Below, piece after piece: positions 1-5,802 of a stretch of 6,517 nucleotides of DNA; within the stretch, counting starts at the first letter, position 1; the number at the start of each line of letters is the position of its first letter. The notes under the pieces were generated by a model. The model did not search any database. It saw only the letters and a program-made list of their open reading frames with translations, and was not told the DNA's origin. A program made the translations under genes and the position numbers. Source of the DNA: Bacillota bacterium (GTDB taxonomy: Bacteria; Bacillota; Clostridia; Christensenellales; Aristaeellaceae); assembly GCA_009787135.1 (NCBI GenBank), contig WRGP01000130.1:1-6517 (forward strand), read 5' to 3'.

Positions 1-924
1 CCCGCCCGGCGGTTCCGGATCGCCCGCCATAGGCTCCTGCGCGAGCACGGCCCGCGGGTCCCCAACCTTGATGGAAACAAGCGAACTGTTGGCCTCATTC
101 CAGCCCGACTCGTTGCCCGGGTATGCCTCCACATTGCCTTCATACGGTGAAAGGAAGTAAACGGTCAGGTTCCACACGCGCCCATAGGCCACGTCCGTAA
201 AATCATTTTCCAGCCCCTCAATGAGAATCTGGCCGTTATTGTCCACAATCCGCACCTTGGTCGTCTGTTCCGTCGTCGTAACCTGGAAAGAAATCGGCTG
301 CTCCATGTTCGGCTGCTCCACAGGGCTGGCGGCCAGGCTAACCACCTTCGCCATACTGGCGTCCGGTATCGGGGTTGGCGCGGAGGTAGGCACCGGCGTG
401 GGTTCCGGCGTGATTGCCGGGGACGGCGAGGGGCCAAAGATGAGCTCGCTCCCCCATTTCACCACCGGCTCGATCATCTCCGGCCGCTGCAGGCCCACAT
501 AGGTCACGCCCGCGAGCAGCACGAGGGTGATTGTACAAACGATCACCCAGCGGAGCAGGCGGCCTTTCCCCCTGGGCTCCACCTCATATTCATCGCCCTC
601 GTCGTAGAAGGGGGCTCTATTGTCAAACATGTCGTCGTCCGCTTCGCCGTCGTATCCTTCGTCCGCAAACCGGGCGCTGAGCGGCGCAAAGTCATCGCCC
701 GCCTCCAGTGGGCTGTATGCGCGCGCCTCCTTGGGCAGCGATACAAGGGTATCCTCCATGCGCCCTTCTTTAGGCGGGATCGCGTGCGCCTGTGCCCGCC
801 TGCGGCGCGGACGAGACATATCCGCCTCTTCCCACTCTTGCCTGTCTTCTTGCTGCATTTCAAGCGTTTCAGCATCTATGCGGCGGCGCTGTGACCGTAT
901 CTCGCGGTCGTCGTTGCGGTTCAT
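1..924 (-). CDS. Single-pass membrane protein of unknown function, C-terminus cut by the window edge
   Basis: I do not recognise a named family. The frame is open from ATG 924 to base 1 (308 codons) with no stop, so the C-terminus lies outside the window. Residues 1-120 are highly charged: Arg-rich patches near 10-15 and 38-43, then an Asp/Glu-rich stretch around 76-116, probably cytoplasmic. A hydrophobic helix at about 123-145 is the only membrane segment. An extracytoplasmic Pro/Thr linker (about 166-188, PTPVPTSAPTP type) follows. Residues about 207-287 look beta-rich, with alternating hydrophobics such as TKVRIVD and WNLTVYF, like an Ig-like or other beta-sandwich domain. The start is chosen because an in-frame TAG lies 12 codons upstream and a G-rich GTGGGGTG precedes the ATG. 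The topology is inferred as N-in, C-out. The function is unknown; a cell-surface or envelope role is the most one can say. Confidence 0.75.
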   Translation of the reverse strand, partial: MNRNDDREIRSQRRRIDAETLEMQQEDRQEWEEADMSRPRRRRAQAHAIPPKEGRMEDTLVSLPKEARAYSPLEAGDDFAPLSARFADEGYDGEADDDMFDNRAPFYDEGDEYEVEPRGKGRLLRWVIVCTITLVLLAGVTYVGLQRPEMIEPVVKWGSELIFGPSPSPAITPEPTPVPTSAPTPIPDASMAKVVSLAASPVEQPNMEQPISFQVTTTEQTTKVRIVDNNGQILIEGLENDFTDVAYGRVWNLTVYFLSPYEGNVEAYPGNESGWNEANSSLVSIKVGDPRAVLAQEPMAGDPEPPGG

Positions 925-959
925 GCGTCCACACCCCACTTCTGTCCATACATGATGCT

Positions 960-988
960 ATTATACATAATAATACCCATGACCACAA
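960..988 (-). promoter_or_regulatory. Probable sigma-A promoter of the membrane protein gene
   Basis: Reading the minus strand, a perfect -10 TATAAT (965-960) sits 17 nt downstream of TTGTGG (988-983), a half-matching -35. Transcription would start near 953, giving a leader of roughly 29 nt before the ATG at 924. A 6-bp inverted repeat (TATTAT, 2 nt, ATAATA; 959-972) overlaps the -10. The -10 and the spacing are good and the -35 is weak. Confidence 0.5.
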
Positions 989-1040
989 GCATAAAATAGC
1001 AAATGTTCCCCGGCACGCGCATACACTGCTAAAAAAACGC

Positions 1041-1047
1041 AAGGAGG
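1041..1047 (+). promoter_or_regulatory. Ribosome binding site of the small Pro/Gln-rich gene
   Basis: A perfect AAGGAGG lies 7 nt before the ATG at 1055. It is the main reason to accept the following low-complexity frame as a real gene rather than an accident of GC-rich DNA. Confidence 0.7.
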
Positions 1048-1054
1048 CTTTTCC

Positions 1055-1453
1055 ATGCCCCATCCCTCGCCCTTCGACCTGATTCAAAAAGCGTCCCGGC
1101 GCGCCACTGCGGCGGACCGCTGGGCCGCGCTAAAGGTCAATACACAGCAGCGCATACCACTTGTCAATAAGCAGCAAAAACCCGCCCCGCCCGAGCTCCC
1201 CTATCCCGCATACCAAGAAGAACGGCCCGTCTCGCAGATCCCGCAGCCACCCTTCTCGCCGCCGTCCTTCCCGCAGCCGCACCATCCCCACGTAGACGAG
1301 GTGGCGCAACGGCATGAGCAGGCATGGAAAAACGCCATGCCCCTGCAAACATGGACAACCAAACCAGCGCAAGACAAACCGCTTGCCGGCCAAGCGCCTG
1401 TCTTTTCAGCGCCTGCTTCCCAGGCGCAGCCGCAGACACCGGACGATGCGTAA
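1055..1453 (+). CDS. Small proline/glutamine-rich hypothetical protein (132 aa)
   Basis: I do not recognise the family. The protein has 132 residues, with no signal peptide, membrane helix or cysteine. Residues 1-30 (SPFDLIQKASRRATAADRW) could form a short basic amphipathic helix. From about 40 onward it is rich in Pro, Gln and Ala, for example IPQPPFSPPSFPQPHHPH around 61-78, and is probably disordered. A short helix-like stretch (VDEVAQRHEQAWKNAM) sits at about 80-95, followed by a polar Ala/Gln/Pro tail. The start is supported by the perfect ribosome binding site 7 nt upstream. The gene is divergent from the membrane protein gene and convergent with the SIMPL gene, and ends directly at a perfect inverted repeat. 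Competing minus-strand frames across the same bases lack comparable start signals. A role as a flexible adaptor or scaffold is only a guess. Confidence 0.6.
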   Translation: MPHPSPFDLIQKASRRATAADRWAALKVNTQQRIPLVNKQQKPAPPELPYPAYQEERPVSQIPQPPFSPPSFPQPHHPHVDEVAQRHEQAWKNAMPLQTWTTKPAQDKPLAGQAPVFSAPASQAQPQTPDDA

Positions 1454-1498
1454 TACCATTTTGCGTTTGACGCAGCGGAAAAGATCGCAAAATGGTAT
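1453..1498. repeat. Perfect 13-bp inverted repeat starting in the stop codon
   Basis: The arms ATACCATTTTGCG (1453-1465) and CGCAAAATGGTAT (1486-1498) are exact reverse complements separated by 20 nt. The left arm begins on the last base of the TAA stop. In RNA this would be a 13-bp stem with a 20-nt loop. It is not GC-rich and has no T-tract, so it is not a classical terminator. A small alternative hairpin (TGCG 1462-1465 with CGCA 1471-1474) competes with the left arm. It could be an mRNA 3'-end stabiliser, a protein-binding site or a relic of a small element. Confidence 0.7.
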
Positions 1499-1509
1499 CA
1501 CCGCCAACG

Positions 1510-1539
1510 CAAAGGCGGCTCGCCGCAGAGCCGCCTTTG
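1510..1539. terminator. Bidirectional hairpin terminator between convergent genes
   Basis: A perfect 12-bp stem, CAAAGGCGGCTC (1510-1521) with GAGCCGCCTTTG (1528-1539), encloses the 6-nt loop GCCGCA. The A-rich and T-rich ends of the stem give a short U-run in either direction. It lies between the plus-strand small gene and the 3' end of the minus-strand SIMPL gene, where both transcripts would need to stop. The U-run is only three bases, so efficiency is uncertain. Confidence 0.7.
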
Positions 1540-1584
1540 ATCCCGCCGTCAGCGCGTACCGAACCCCATATCTCTCATTGTCAT

Positions 1585-2277
1585 TTACCGGATCGCGTAT
1601 ACCAGCTCCACAGTGGCCGTTATCATCATCTCGCCCTTCATAATGGAGCCGCCTATCGACCCCGCGTCCGCCATCTCCGCCTTCTGGGCACGCGCCTGCG
1701 TTGGATAGTTGTTCGTGTTGGGCATCTCGTTTATCTGCTCCAACGCGCCCAGCCATACGCCGGACGCGATCGCGAGCGCGTCGGCCTTGGCGGCCGCGTT
1801 GGCCACGGCAAGCGCCATCGCTTGCAGATACACGTCCTTCTCGCGGGAGCAGGCAAAGGTGATGCCATAGGCTTGATTCGCGCCGGCCTTCAGCACCGCG
1901 TTCATCACGTCGCCCAAAGTATCCAAATCCTTCACCGCGATGGTTAGCATATGCTCCACCCGATACCCTCGCACCATGGACTCGCTCTCGGAATAATTAT
2001 ATACTGGGTAGATATTGAACGATGCCGTGGAAATGTCGGCCTCCTCAATGCCCATCTGCCGCGCCACTTCGGTCACCGAGGCAATGGCCTCCCCTACTTG
2101 CCGCTGCGCCGCGCTGGCTTCCGCGTTTTCCACGGCACATCCCACGGCAAGAATCGCCTGGTCCGGCACGACGGAGAGTGTCGCCGTGCCTTCTGTGCGC
2201 AGGGTATTGGCCGCCATGGCAAACGCGGGGCTTGCCAAAAGGCAAAGAAACAGGGCGATGGCGATTGGTTTTTTCAT
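1585..2277 (-). CDS. Secreted SIMPL (DUF541) domain protein
   Basis: The protein has 230 aa and starts MKKPIAIALFLCLLASPAFA, a clear Sec signal peptide with likely cleavage after AFA (20) or AMA (22). The remainder matches the SIMPL/DUF541 family (YggE, BP26/Omp28). It has an early beta-strand block (RTEGTATLSVVPDQ, 27-40), a helix (51-75), the family-typical ISTASFNIYPVYNY (82-95), GYRVEHMLTIAVKDLDTLG (104-122) and GANQAYGITFA (132-142), and a final beta strand ending MMITATVELVYAIR. Known members are secreted or periplasmic; YggE is linked to oxidative-stress defence, and BP26 forms oligomeric channel-like assemblies. The biochemical activity is not established. ATG 2277 is chosen over an in-frame ATG at 2355 because AAGGAG lies 8 nt upstream and the signal peptide begins there. 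It sits 16 nt after the anti-sigma gene, as the last gene of the sigma operon, and is probably one of its outputs or a modulator of the sensor. Confidence 0.9.
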   Translation of the reverse strand: MKKPIAIALFLCLLASPAFAMAANTLRTEGTATLSVVPDQAILAVGCAVENAEASAAQRQVGEAIASVTEVARQMGIEEADISTASFNIYPVYNYSESESMVRGYRVEHMLTIAVKDLDTLGDVMNAVLKAGANQAYGITFACSREKDVYLQAMALAVANAAAKADALAIASGVWLGALEQINEMPNTNNYPTQARAQKAEMADAGSIGGSIMKGEMMITATVELVYAIR

Positions 2278-2293
2278 GTGGATTGCTCCTTTT

Positions 2294-3511
2294 CTATTTT
2301 CTTTTTCTCCGCGTGCGTACAATGAAAAACGCGATTCCTGCCGCCGCCGCGGCACAAAGGATGTAGGGAGATGCGATCACCAGAAAGACGGCCGCGTTGT
2401 TCATAAATCCCCACGCCGCGCGCAGGGACTGCCTGAAGGCGTTCCCAAGGCGCTGCCCCAAAGGCGCGTCGCCCATTTGGATCTCGGCGACCTCCCGCAC
2501 ATACAGGTGTACCACCGCGTTATCCTTGCGCGCGTTCCAATGGTTCAGCCTGCCCACCAGCGTTTCAATCGTGTATTGAATCTCGCCAAGCCGCGATTCA
2601 ATCTCTACGACGTCCGACATCGTTTCCGCCTGACCGAGCAGCTCCGTCATGCGCGCGCGCTGCGCCTCATACATGGACAGGCGTCCCCGTGTATCGTAAT
2701 ACTGGTCGGAAACATCCTCAGCCACCATTTCGCTGGCGGTCACCTTGCCGATTGCCGCAACCGCCTCCATGAAGAACGCGAGCGACTGCAGGGGTACCCT
2801 GAGCCTCATGGTGGCATAGCGTCCGCCCGCCTGATCCCCATCCTCGGGTTCCCCCCAGACCGATCGGTACTCCGACCAGCCGCCCATGGCGCTAAGCAGA
2901 TCATCGACGCGCTTTACGTCCGCGTCATACTGCGAGGTCAGCAGTGTGACGGACGCGCTGTGGAGAATGATTGGGGACTGCTCAACTTCCGCCTTCGTCT
3001 CCGCCTCCGCGAAGGTTTGCGTGGTCTCCATGTCCATGGGCCTGCGGCTCAGCGCGAGCCCGCCGCCCAGGGCCCGTTCCGCGCGGGGCGCGGGGGGTGC
3101 GAGGGGCTCGCTCTTCTCCAGCGGAGCGTCCGCCTCCAGAGACATGTACGCCCTCTGCTTATCCATATCGCCGGCCACGGGAATCTTCATGCCCCCGCTC
3201 AGCAGCGAAACGGCGCATACCACCATACACACCGCGGCGGCGGCCACGGCCCATGTTTGCCAGCGAAGCAGCCGCGACCCGCCTGGCTTGATTGGCTCCA
3301 TTTGTATCGCGGCGCGCCATCTCTCGCCAAAGGACGGCGGTACAGCCACTTTCTCGTCCAGCGACGCAAGCGCTCCGAGCAAAGCCTCATGTTCCTCAAG
3401 GCGCGCGGCGCACCGCGGGCATTCCGCCGCGTGCAGACGGAAATCGCCCTTTTCGCCCGGTATCGCGTCTGGGTATGAGGGGAGGAGGGCAATAAATTTC
3501 TCACAGTTCAT
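2294..3511 (-). CDS. Membrane anti-sigma factor: zinc-finger N-terminus fused to DUF4349
   Basis: The protein has 405 aa. The N-terminus carries an anti-sigma zinc-finger (ZAS/zf-HC2) pattern: Cys3, then His27-x3-Cys31-x2-Cys34 (LHAAECPRC). This is the cytoplasmic domain that holds an ECF sigma factor inactive in known families. A membrane helix at about 83-105 follows. Next is a Pro/Ala/Glu linker (about 125-180), then a DUF4349-like extracytoplasmic region from about 182: a beta strand (ILHSASVTLLT), a strand TMRLRVPLQSLAFFMEAV, and a long helical coiled-coil-prone segment (about 268-325). A second membrane helix (about 373-397) ends in the basic tail RTRRKRK, so both ends are probably cytoplasmic. 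The start is fixed by GAGAGGAGG 8 nt upstream and by the ATGA overlap with the sigma gene stop, implying translational coupling and near-equal amounts. The inferred role is to bind the upstream-encoded sigma factor and release it on an envelope signal. The ligand is unknown. Confidence 0.85.
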   Translation of the reverse strand: MNCEKFIALLPSYPDAIPGEKGDFRLHAAECPRCAARLEEHEALLGALASLDEKVAVPPSFGERWRAAIQMEPIKPGGSRLLRWQTWAVAAAAVCMVVCAVSLLSGGMKIPVAGDMDKQRAYMSLEADAPLEKSEPLAPPAPRAERALGGGLALSRRPMDMETTQTFAEAETKAEVEQSPIILHSASVTLLTSQYDADVKRVDDLLSAMGGWSEYRSVWGEPEDGDQAGGRYATMRLRVPLQSLAFFMEAVAAIGKVTASEMVAEDVSDQYYDTRGRLSMYEAQRARMTELLGQAETMSDVVEIESRLGEIQYTIETLVGRLNHWNARKDNAVVHLYVREVAEIQMGDAPLGQRLGNAFRQSLRAAWGFMNNAAVFLVIASPYILCAAAAAGIAFFIVRTRRKRK

Positions 3512-4110
3512 AAATCTTGCCTCCTCTCGTTTCCATAGACGTTTACAACGTCAAATAGTTCCGCGTTTTGGAAAAGATTGGAACGAAGTTTTTCCCGCGC
3601 GCGATTGATGCGTGACTTAACCGTCCCCAACGGCGTATCCAGGATCGCCGATACTTCCTCATAGGAAAAGCCCTGCACATCGCGCAGCACCAGCGCCGCG
3701 CGCATGTCAGGCTGCAGCGACGCGATGCCGTTGAGCAGCGCGCTCTTGCGCGCGGACGCTTCGGCCAATCGCACGGGATCTGAGGAGGGATCGCTCGCCG
3801 AAAATCCCTCGTCCGTCAGCGCGTCCAGCGAAACGGCCGGACGCACCTTTCTCTTTCGGAGAAAATCCAAACAGGTATTGGTGGCAATGCGGTAGACCCA
3901 TGTGGAAAAAGACGCTTGCTTGCGGTAGGACGCAAGACTGCGCCAGATGCGCACCATCGCTTCCTGCGCACAATCCAGCGCGTCTTCCTTCTCCCCCGCC
4001 ATGCGAAGGCACAGCGTATAGATCCGTTTCTCATACGCCGTCATCAATTCCTCAAATGCCTCCGCCTCACCATTTTGCGCACGGCGCAACAGCAGGGCGT
4101 CCTGTTGCAT
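3508..4110 (-). CDS. ECF-family RNA polymerase sigma factor (sigma-70, RpoE/SigW-like)
   Basis: The protein has 200 aa, normal for an ECF sigma factor with only regions 2 and 4. Region 2 spans about 20-88: the amphipathic helix FEELMTAYEKRIYTLCLRM, the acidic -10-recognition neighbourhood EDALDCAQEAMVRIWRSL (42-59) and FSTWVYRIATNTCLDFLRKRK (68-88). A variable linker runs about 90-122. Region 4 spans about 126-180: LQPDMRAALVLRDVQGFSYEEVSAILDTPLGTVKSRINRAREKL, where GTVKSRINRAREKLR is the -35-recognition helix-turn-helix. A C-terminal tail of about 20 residues follows. ATG 4110 is preceded by a G-rich AGGGGGTGG. The stop overlaps the anti-sigma ATG by 4 nt. It directs RNA polymerase to stress promoters when not sequestered. 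A candidate self-recognised promoter lies just upstream (4131-4158). The exact ECF subgroup cannot be assigned by eye. Confidence 0.93.
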   Translation of the reverse strand: MQQDALLLRRAQNGEAEAFEELMTAYEKRIYTLCLRMAGEKEDALDCAQEAMVRIWRSLASYRKQASFSTWVYRIATNTCLDFLRKRKVRPAVSLDALTDEGFSASDPSSDPVRLAEASARKSALLNGIASLQPDMRAALVLRDVQGFSYEEVSAILDTPLGTVKSRINRAREKLRSNLFQNAELFDVVNVYGNERRQDL

Positions 4111-4130
4111 GGTTCCACCCCCTGTGAAGA

Positions 4131-4158
4131 TAACGGATGGAGCGGCTGGTTTGTTGCA
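4131..4158 (-). promoter_or_regulatory. Candidate autoregulatory ECF-type promoter of the sigma operon
   Basis: On the minus strand, TGCAAC (4158-4153) is followed 17 nt later by CGTTA (4135-4131). Many ECF sigma factors recognise an AAC-containing -35 and a CGT-containing -10 with 16-17 nt between, and commonly transcribe their own operon. The predicted start would be near 4125, leaving a short leader that contains the G-rich ribosome binding site. The match is to core triplets only, and chance occurrence is possible. Confidence 0.4.
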
Positions 4159-4178
4159 CAGGCCAGCGCGCCCTTGCG

Positions 4179-4238
4179 AAAAAGGCGGATGACAACCCGC
4201 CCGCTGCCCTCTCGCAGGGACGAACCGCCATCCGCCTC
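4179..4238 (-). terminator. Terminator downstream of the PpiC gene
   Basis: On the minus strand, GAGGCGGATG (4238-4229) is complementary over 9 bp to CATCCGCCT (4191-4183), and the second arm runs straight into TTTTT (4183-4179). The 37-nt intervening loop contains a small inner hairpin (CCCT 4207-4210 with AGGG 4216-4219 on the plus strand). This fits a Rho-independent terminator between the PpiC gene and the sigma operon. The long loop is unusual. Confidence 0.55.
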
Positions 4239-4242
4239 AGGC

Positions 4243-4249
4243 GCGGATG
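4243..4249 (-). promoter_or_regulatory. Third arm able to compete with the terminator
   Basis: CATCCGC on the minus strand (4249-4243) is perfectly complementary to GCGGATG (4235-4229), which is also the first arm of the terminator stem. In a transcript coming from the PpiC gene, this earlier hairpin and the terminator hairpin are mutually exclusive. This is the layout of an attenuator or antiterminator, but no ligand or leader peptide is visible. Confidence 0.35.
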
Positions 4250-4293
4250 AAGCGCGCAGAAGCTTAGCATCTCCTGGTCTGGCTGTTCAGCGC

Positions 4294-5709
4294 TCAGCCT
4301 ACCCTCTCGTTGGCTTCCGCCGGCAAATCTTCCGCGTCTCCTTCAGGGAGGACTTCCCCCGCCGGAGCGGCCTGCGCCTGCGGCAGCACGATCAACTCCG
4401 GATGCACTTCAATACTATACTCGTCAACCCACGCCTGGTACTGGGTATCAAAGGCAGCCGACTGCTCCTTGGCCAACAGCGCCGCGCGGATCTCCTCCGC
4501 AAGCGCTTCCGTAATGGGAAGCGCGCCGCCCGGCACGTCGCCCACGTACTGGATGAGATGCACGCCGAATTGGGTGAGGACCGGCTCGCTCACATCGCCG
4601 ACCTTTTCAAGGGCCATGGCCGTGTCGCGGAAGGTCGTATCCCACACCACAGAATTCTTATGCACCATGTAGCCTTCCGCGTAGTATGCCATGCCGGGGT
4701 CTTTGCCATATTCCGCGATGAGCGAATCAAACGTGGCGCCGCTCTTCAGCTTGCCCAAGATTTCATCCACCTGCGCCGTAAGCGCGGGCAGGATCGTTTC
4801 GCGAAGCGCGGCGCACTTCTCCTCCATCTCGGCCAGCTCCGCCTTCTTTGCGTCGATATCGGCCTGGATCGCCTCAGGCGCGCGGGGTTCGATCTCCTCA
4901 TCATCGACTGGTTCCGCTTCATTTTCCAGCGCGTACAGCTCGTCGTTGAGCGCGTCAACCGCCGACTGGGCCGCCGCTATATCCGTGTCACAGGCCTCTA
5001 TTTCCGCGGCGATTTGTTCGGGAATATCCAGCAGGATGTGCTTGATCATGCGGTAGCCCGCGGGCACATAAAGCCCTTCGGAGCCATAATAGTTCGTCCG
5101 TATCTCATAGGTCGCGGCATCGTCTCCGTAGCTCGCCTTGCTGTCTTCCACGCGCTTTGCGTACTCGGCGTCAACCTTTGCCTGATCGACGACGGTATCC
5201 CCCGTTACAAGCTGATACAGGCGCATATTGGGAATGTTGGCAAGATAGCGTTCGACCTCCGATTCCTTCGTGTAGCCATTGTCCTCCAGCAATTGCAGCC
5301 CCTCTTCGCGCGAGATGCCGTAATAGTTCTGGAGCTCGCCCAGCTCATTTTCAAAATTCTCTTCCGCCTCCTTGCGATACGCCGCCATGTCCTCCTCGGT
5401 GATCTCCCCAAGGCCATATTCCTCGATCTTACGGCTTATAACCGTGTCTTGGATAAGGCAGTTTATAGCCTCGTCGCGAATAAGCGCGATTTCATCGGCG
5501 CCCAGCGTCATTCCGTAATTGGATAAATAGTCATTATACTCGTTGTATAGATAATCAAAGATCTCCTGCACCTGGCTGAGCAAAATTTCGGTATCTCCTA
5601 CCTTGATGACGACAGCCTTGATGACGACAGGATCCAGAGCCTCCGCGGCGGCGCAGGCGGCCAGCGATACAACAACCAGCAGCAGAGCCCAAAAACGTAC
5701 CTTTTTCAT
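4294..5709 (-). CDS. Lipoprotein parvulin-type peptidyl-prolyl cis-trans isomerase (PrsA/SurA-like)
   Basis: The protein has 471 aa. A lipoprotein signal (MKKVRFWALLLVVVSLAAC) has a lipobox LAAC with acylated Cys19. A SurA-like helical chaperone region spans about 35-165 (EILLSQVQEIFDYLYNEY, then RDEAINCLIQDTVISRKIEEYGL). A rotamase/PpiC domain begins at YRMIKHILLDIP (219-230). It is interrupted by a charged helical, coiled-coil-prone insertion (about 231-310) and resumes with VDEILGKLKSGATFDSLIAEYGKDPGM (314-340), VVWDTTFRDTAMALEKVGDVSEPVLTQFGVHLIQY (354-388). Known relatives fold secreted proteins at the outer face of the membrane. A helix (about 399-430) and an acidic Ala/Pro/Glu tail end the protein. 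ATG 5709 has AAAGGGGA about 7 nt upstream. A perfect in-frame 15-bp tandem duplication lies just after the lipobox. The gene is followed by a terminator and then by the sigma operon on the same strand. Confidence 0.9.
   Translation of the reverse strand: MKKVRFWALLLVVVSLAACAAAEALDPVVIKAVVIKVGDTEILLSQVQEIFDYLYNEYNDYLSNYGMTLGADEIALIRDEAINCLIQDTVISRKIEEYGLGEITEEDMAAYRKEAEENFENELGELQNYYGISREEGLQLLEDNGYTKESEVERYLANIPNMRLYQLVTGDTVVDQAKVDAEYAKRVEDSKASYGDDAATYEIRTNYYGSEGLYVPAGYRMIKHILLDIPEQIAAEIEACDTDIAAAQSAVDALNDELYALENEAEPVDDEEIEPRAPEAIQADIDAKKAELAEMEEKCAALRETILPALTAQVDEILGKLKSGATFDSLIAEYGKDPGMAYYAEGYMVHKNSVVWDTTFRDTAMALEKVGDVSEPVLTQFGVHLIQYVGDVPGGALPITEALAEEIRAALLAKEQSAAFDTQYQAWVDEYSIEVHPELIVLPQAQAAPAGEVLPEGDAEDLPAEANERVG
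5601..5630. repeat. Perfect 15-bp tandem duplication inside the PpiC gene
   Basis: The 15-mer CCTTGATGACGACAG occurs at 5601-5615 and again at 5616-5630 with no mismatch. On the coding strand it duplicates five codons, giving VVIKA-VVIKV (residues 28-37) directly before the first strand of the mature protein. The exact nucleotide identity suggests a recent slippage event or an array that can still change length. Reading frame is preserved. Confidence 0.95.
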
Positions 5710-5738
5710 GCGTGATCCCCTTTCAGTTACTTCGTGTT

Positions 5739-5767
5739 AGTATGACATAAGATAGACGTAGATACAA
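5739..5767 (-). promoter_or_regulatory. Possible sigma-A promoter of the PpiC gene
   Basis: On the minus strand, TTGTAT (5767-5762) and CATACT (5744-5739) are 17 nt apart, about 30 nt before the ATG. Spacing and position suit a housekeeping promoter, but both hexamers are weak matches (three and four of six bases). Confidence 0.3.
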
Positions 5768-5802
5768 GCTGTTTTCCCTCCGCACGGTGAAATTATGAAA
5801 AA

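Noticed and set aside
2278..2355. Upstream in-frame ATG at 2355 for the SIMPL gene
   Set aside because: It would put 26 basic residues in front of a perfect signal peptide and overlap the anti-sigma gene. The AAGGAG site supports the start at 2277.
3085..3106. G-rich run on the plus strand as a possible G-quadruplex
   Set aside because: There are three G-runs (4, 6 and 4 bases). The middle run is too short to supply two GGG tracts with a loop, so a three-layer quadruplex cannot form within it. It is codon content for a Pro/Ala-rich linker.
2015..3478. Long plus-strand open frame of 487 codons
   Set aside because: It lies antisense to the anti-sigma/DUF4349 gene and its translation is Arg/His/Pro-rich with no recognisable domain. 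It has no good ribosome binding site. It is a by-product of GC-rich codon bias.
4069..4079. Eleven-base copy (ACCATTTTGCG) of the arm of the 1453-1498 inverted repeat
   Set aside because: It lies inside conserved sigma-factor coding sequence, has no partner arm nearby, and is best explained by chance.
4111..4293. T-box or metabolite riboswitch before the sigma operon
   Set aside because: No conserved T-box sequence or familiar aptamer core is visible; only the terminator and its competing arm can be supported.
3916..5526. Long plus-strand open frame of 536 codons
   Set aside because: It is antisense to both the sigma factor and PpiC genes, whose products are clearly recognisable. The composition is typical of a reverse-strand shadow, and it crosses the PpiC terminator.
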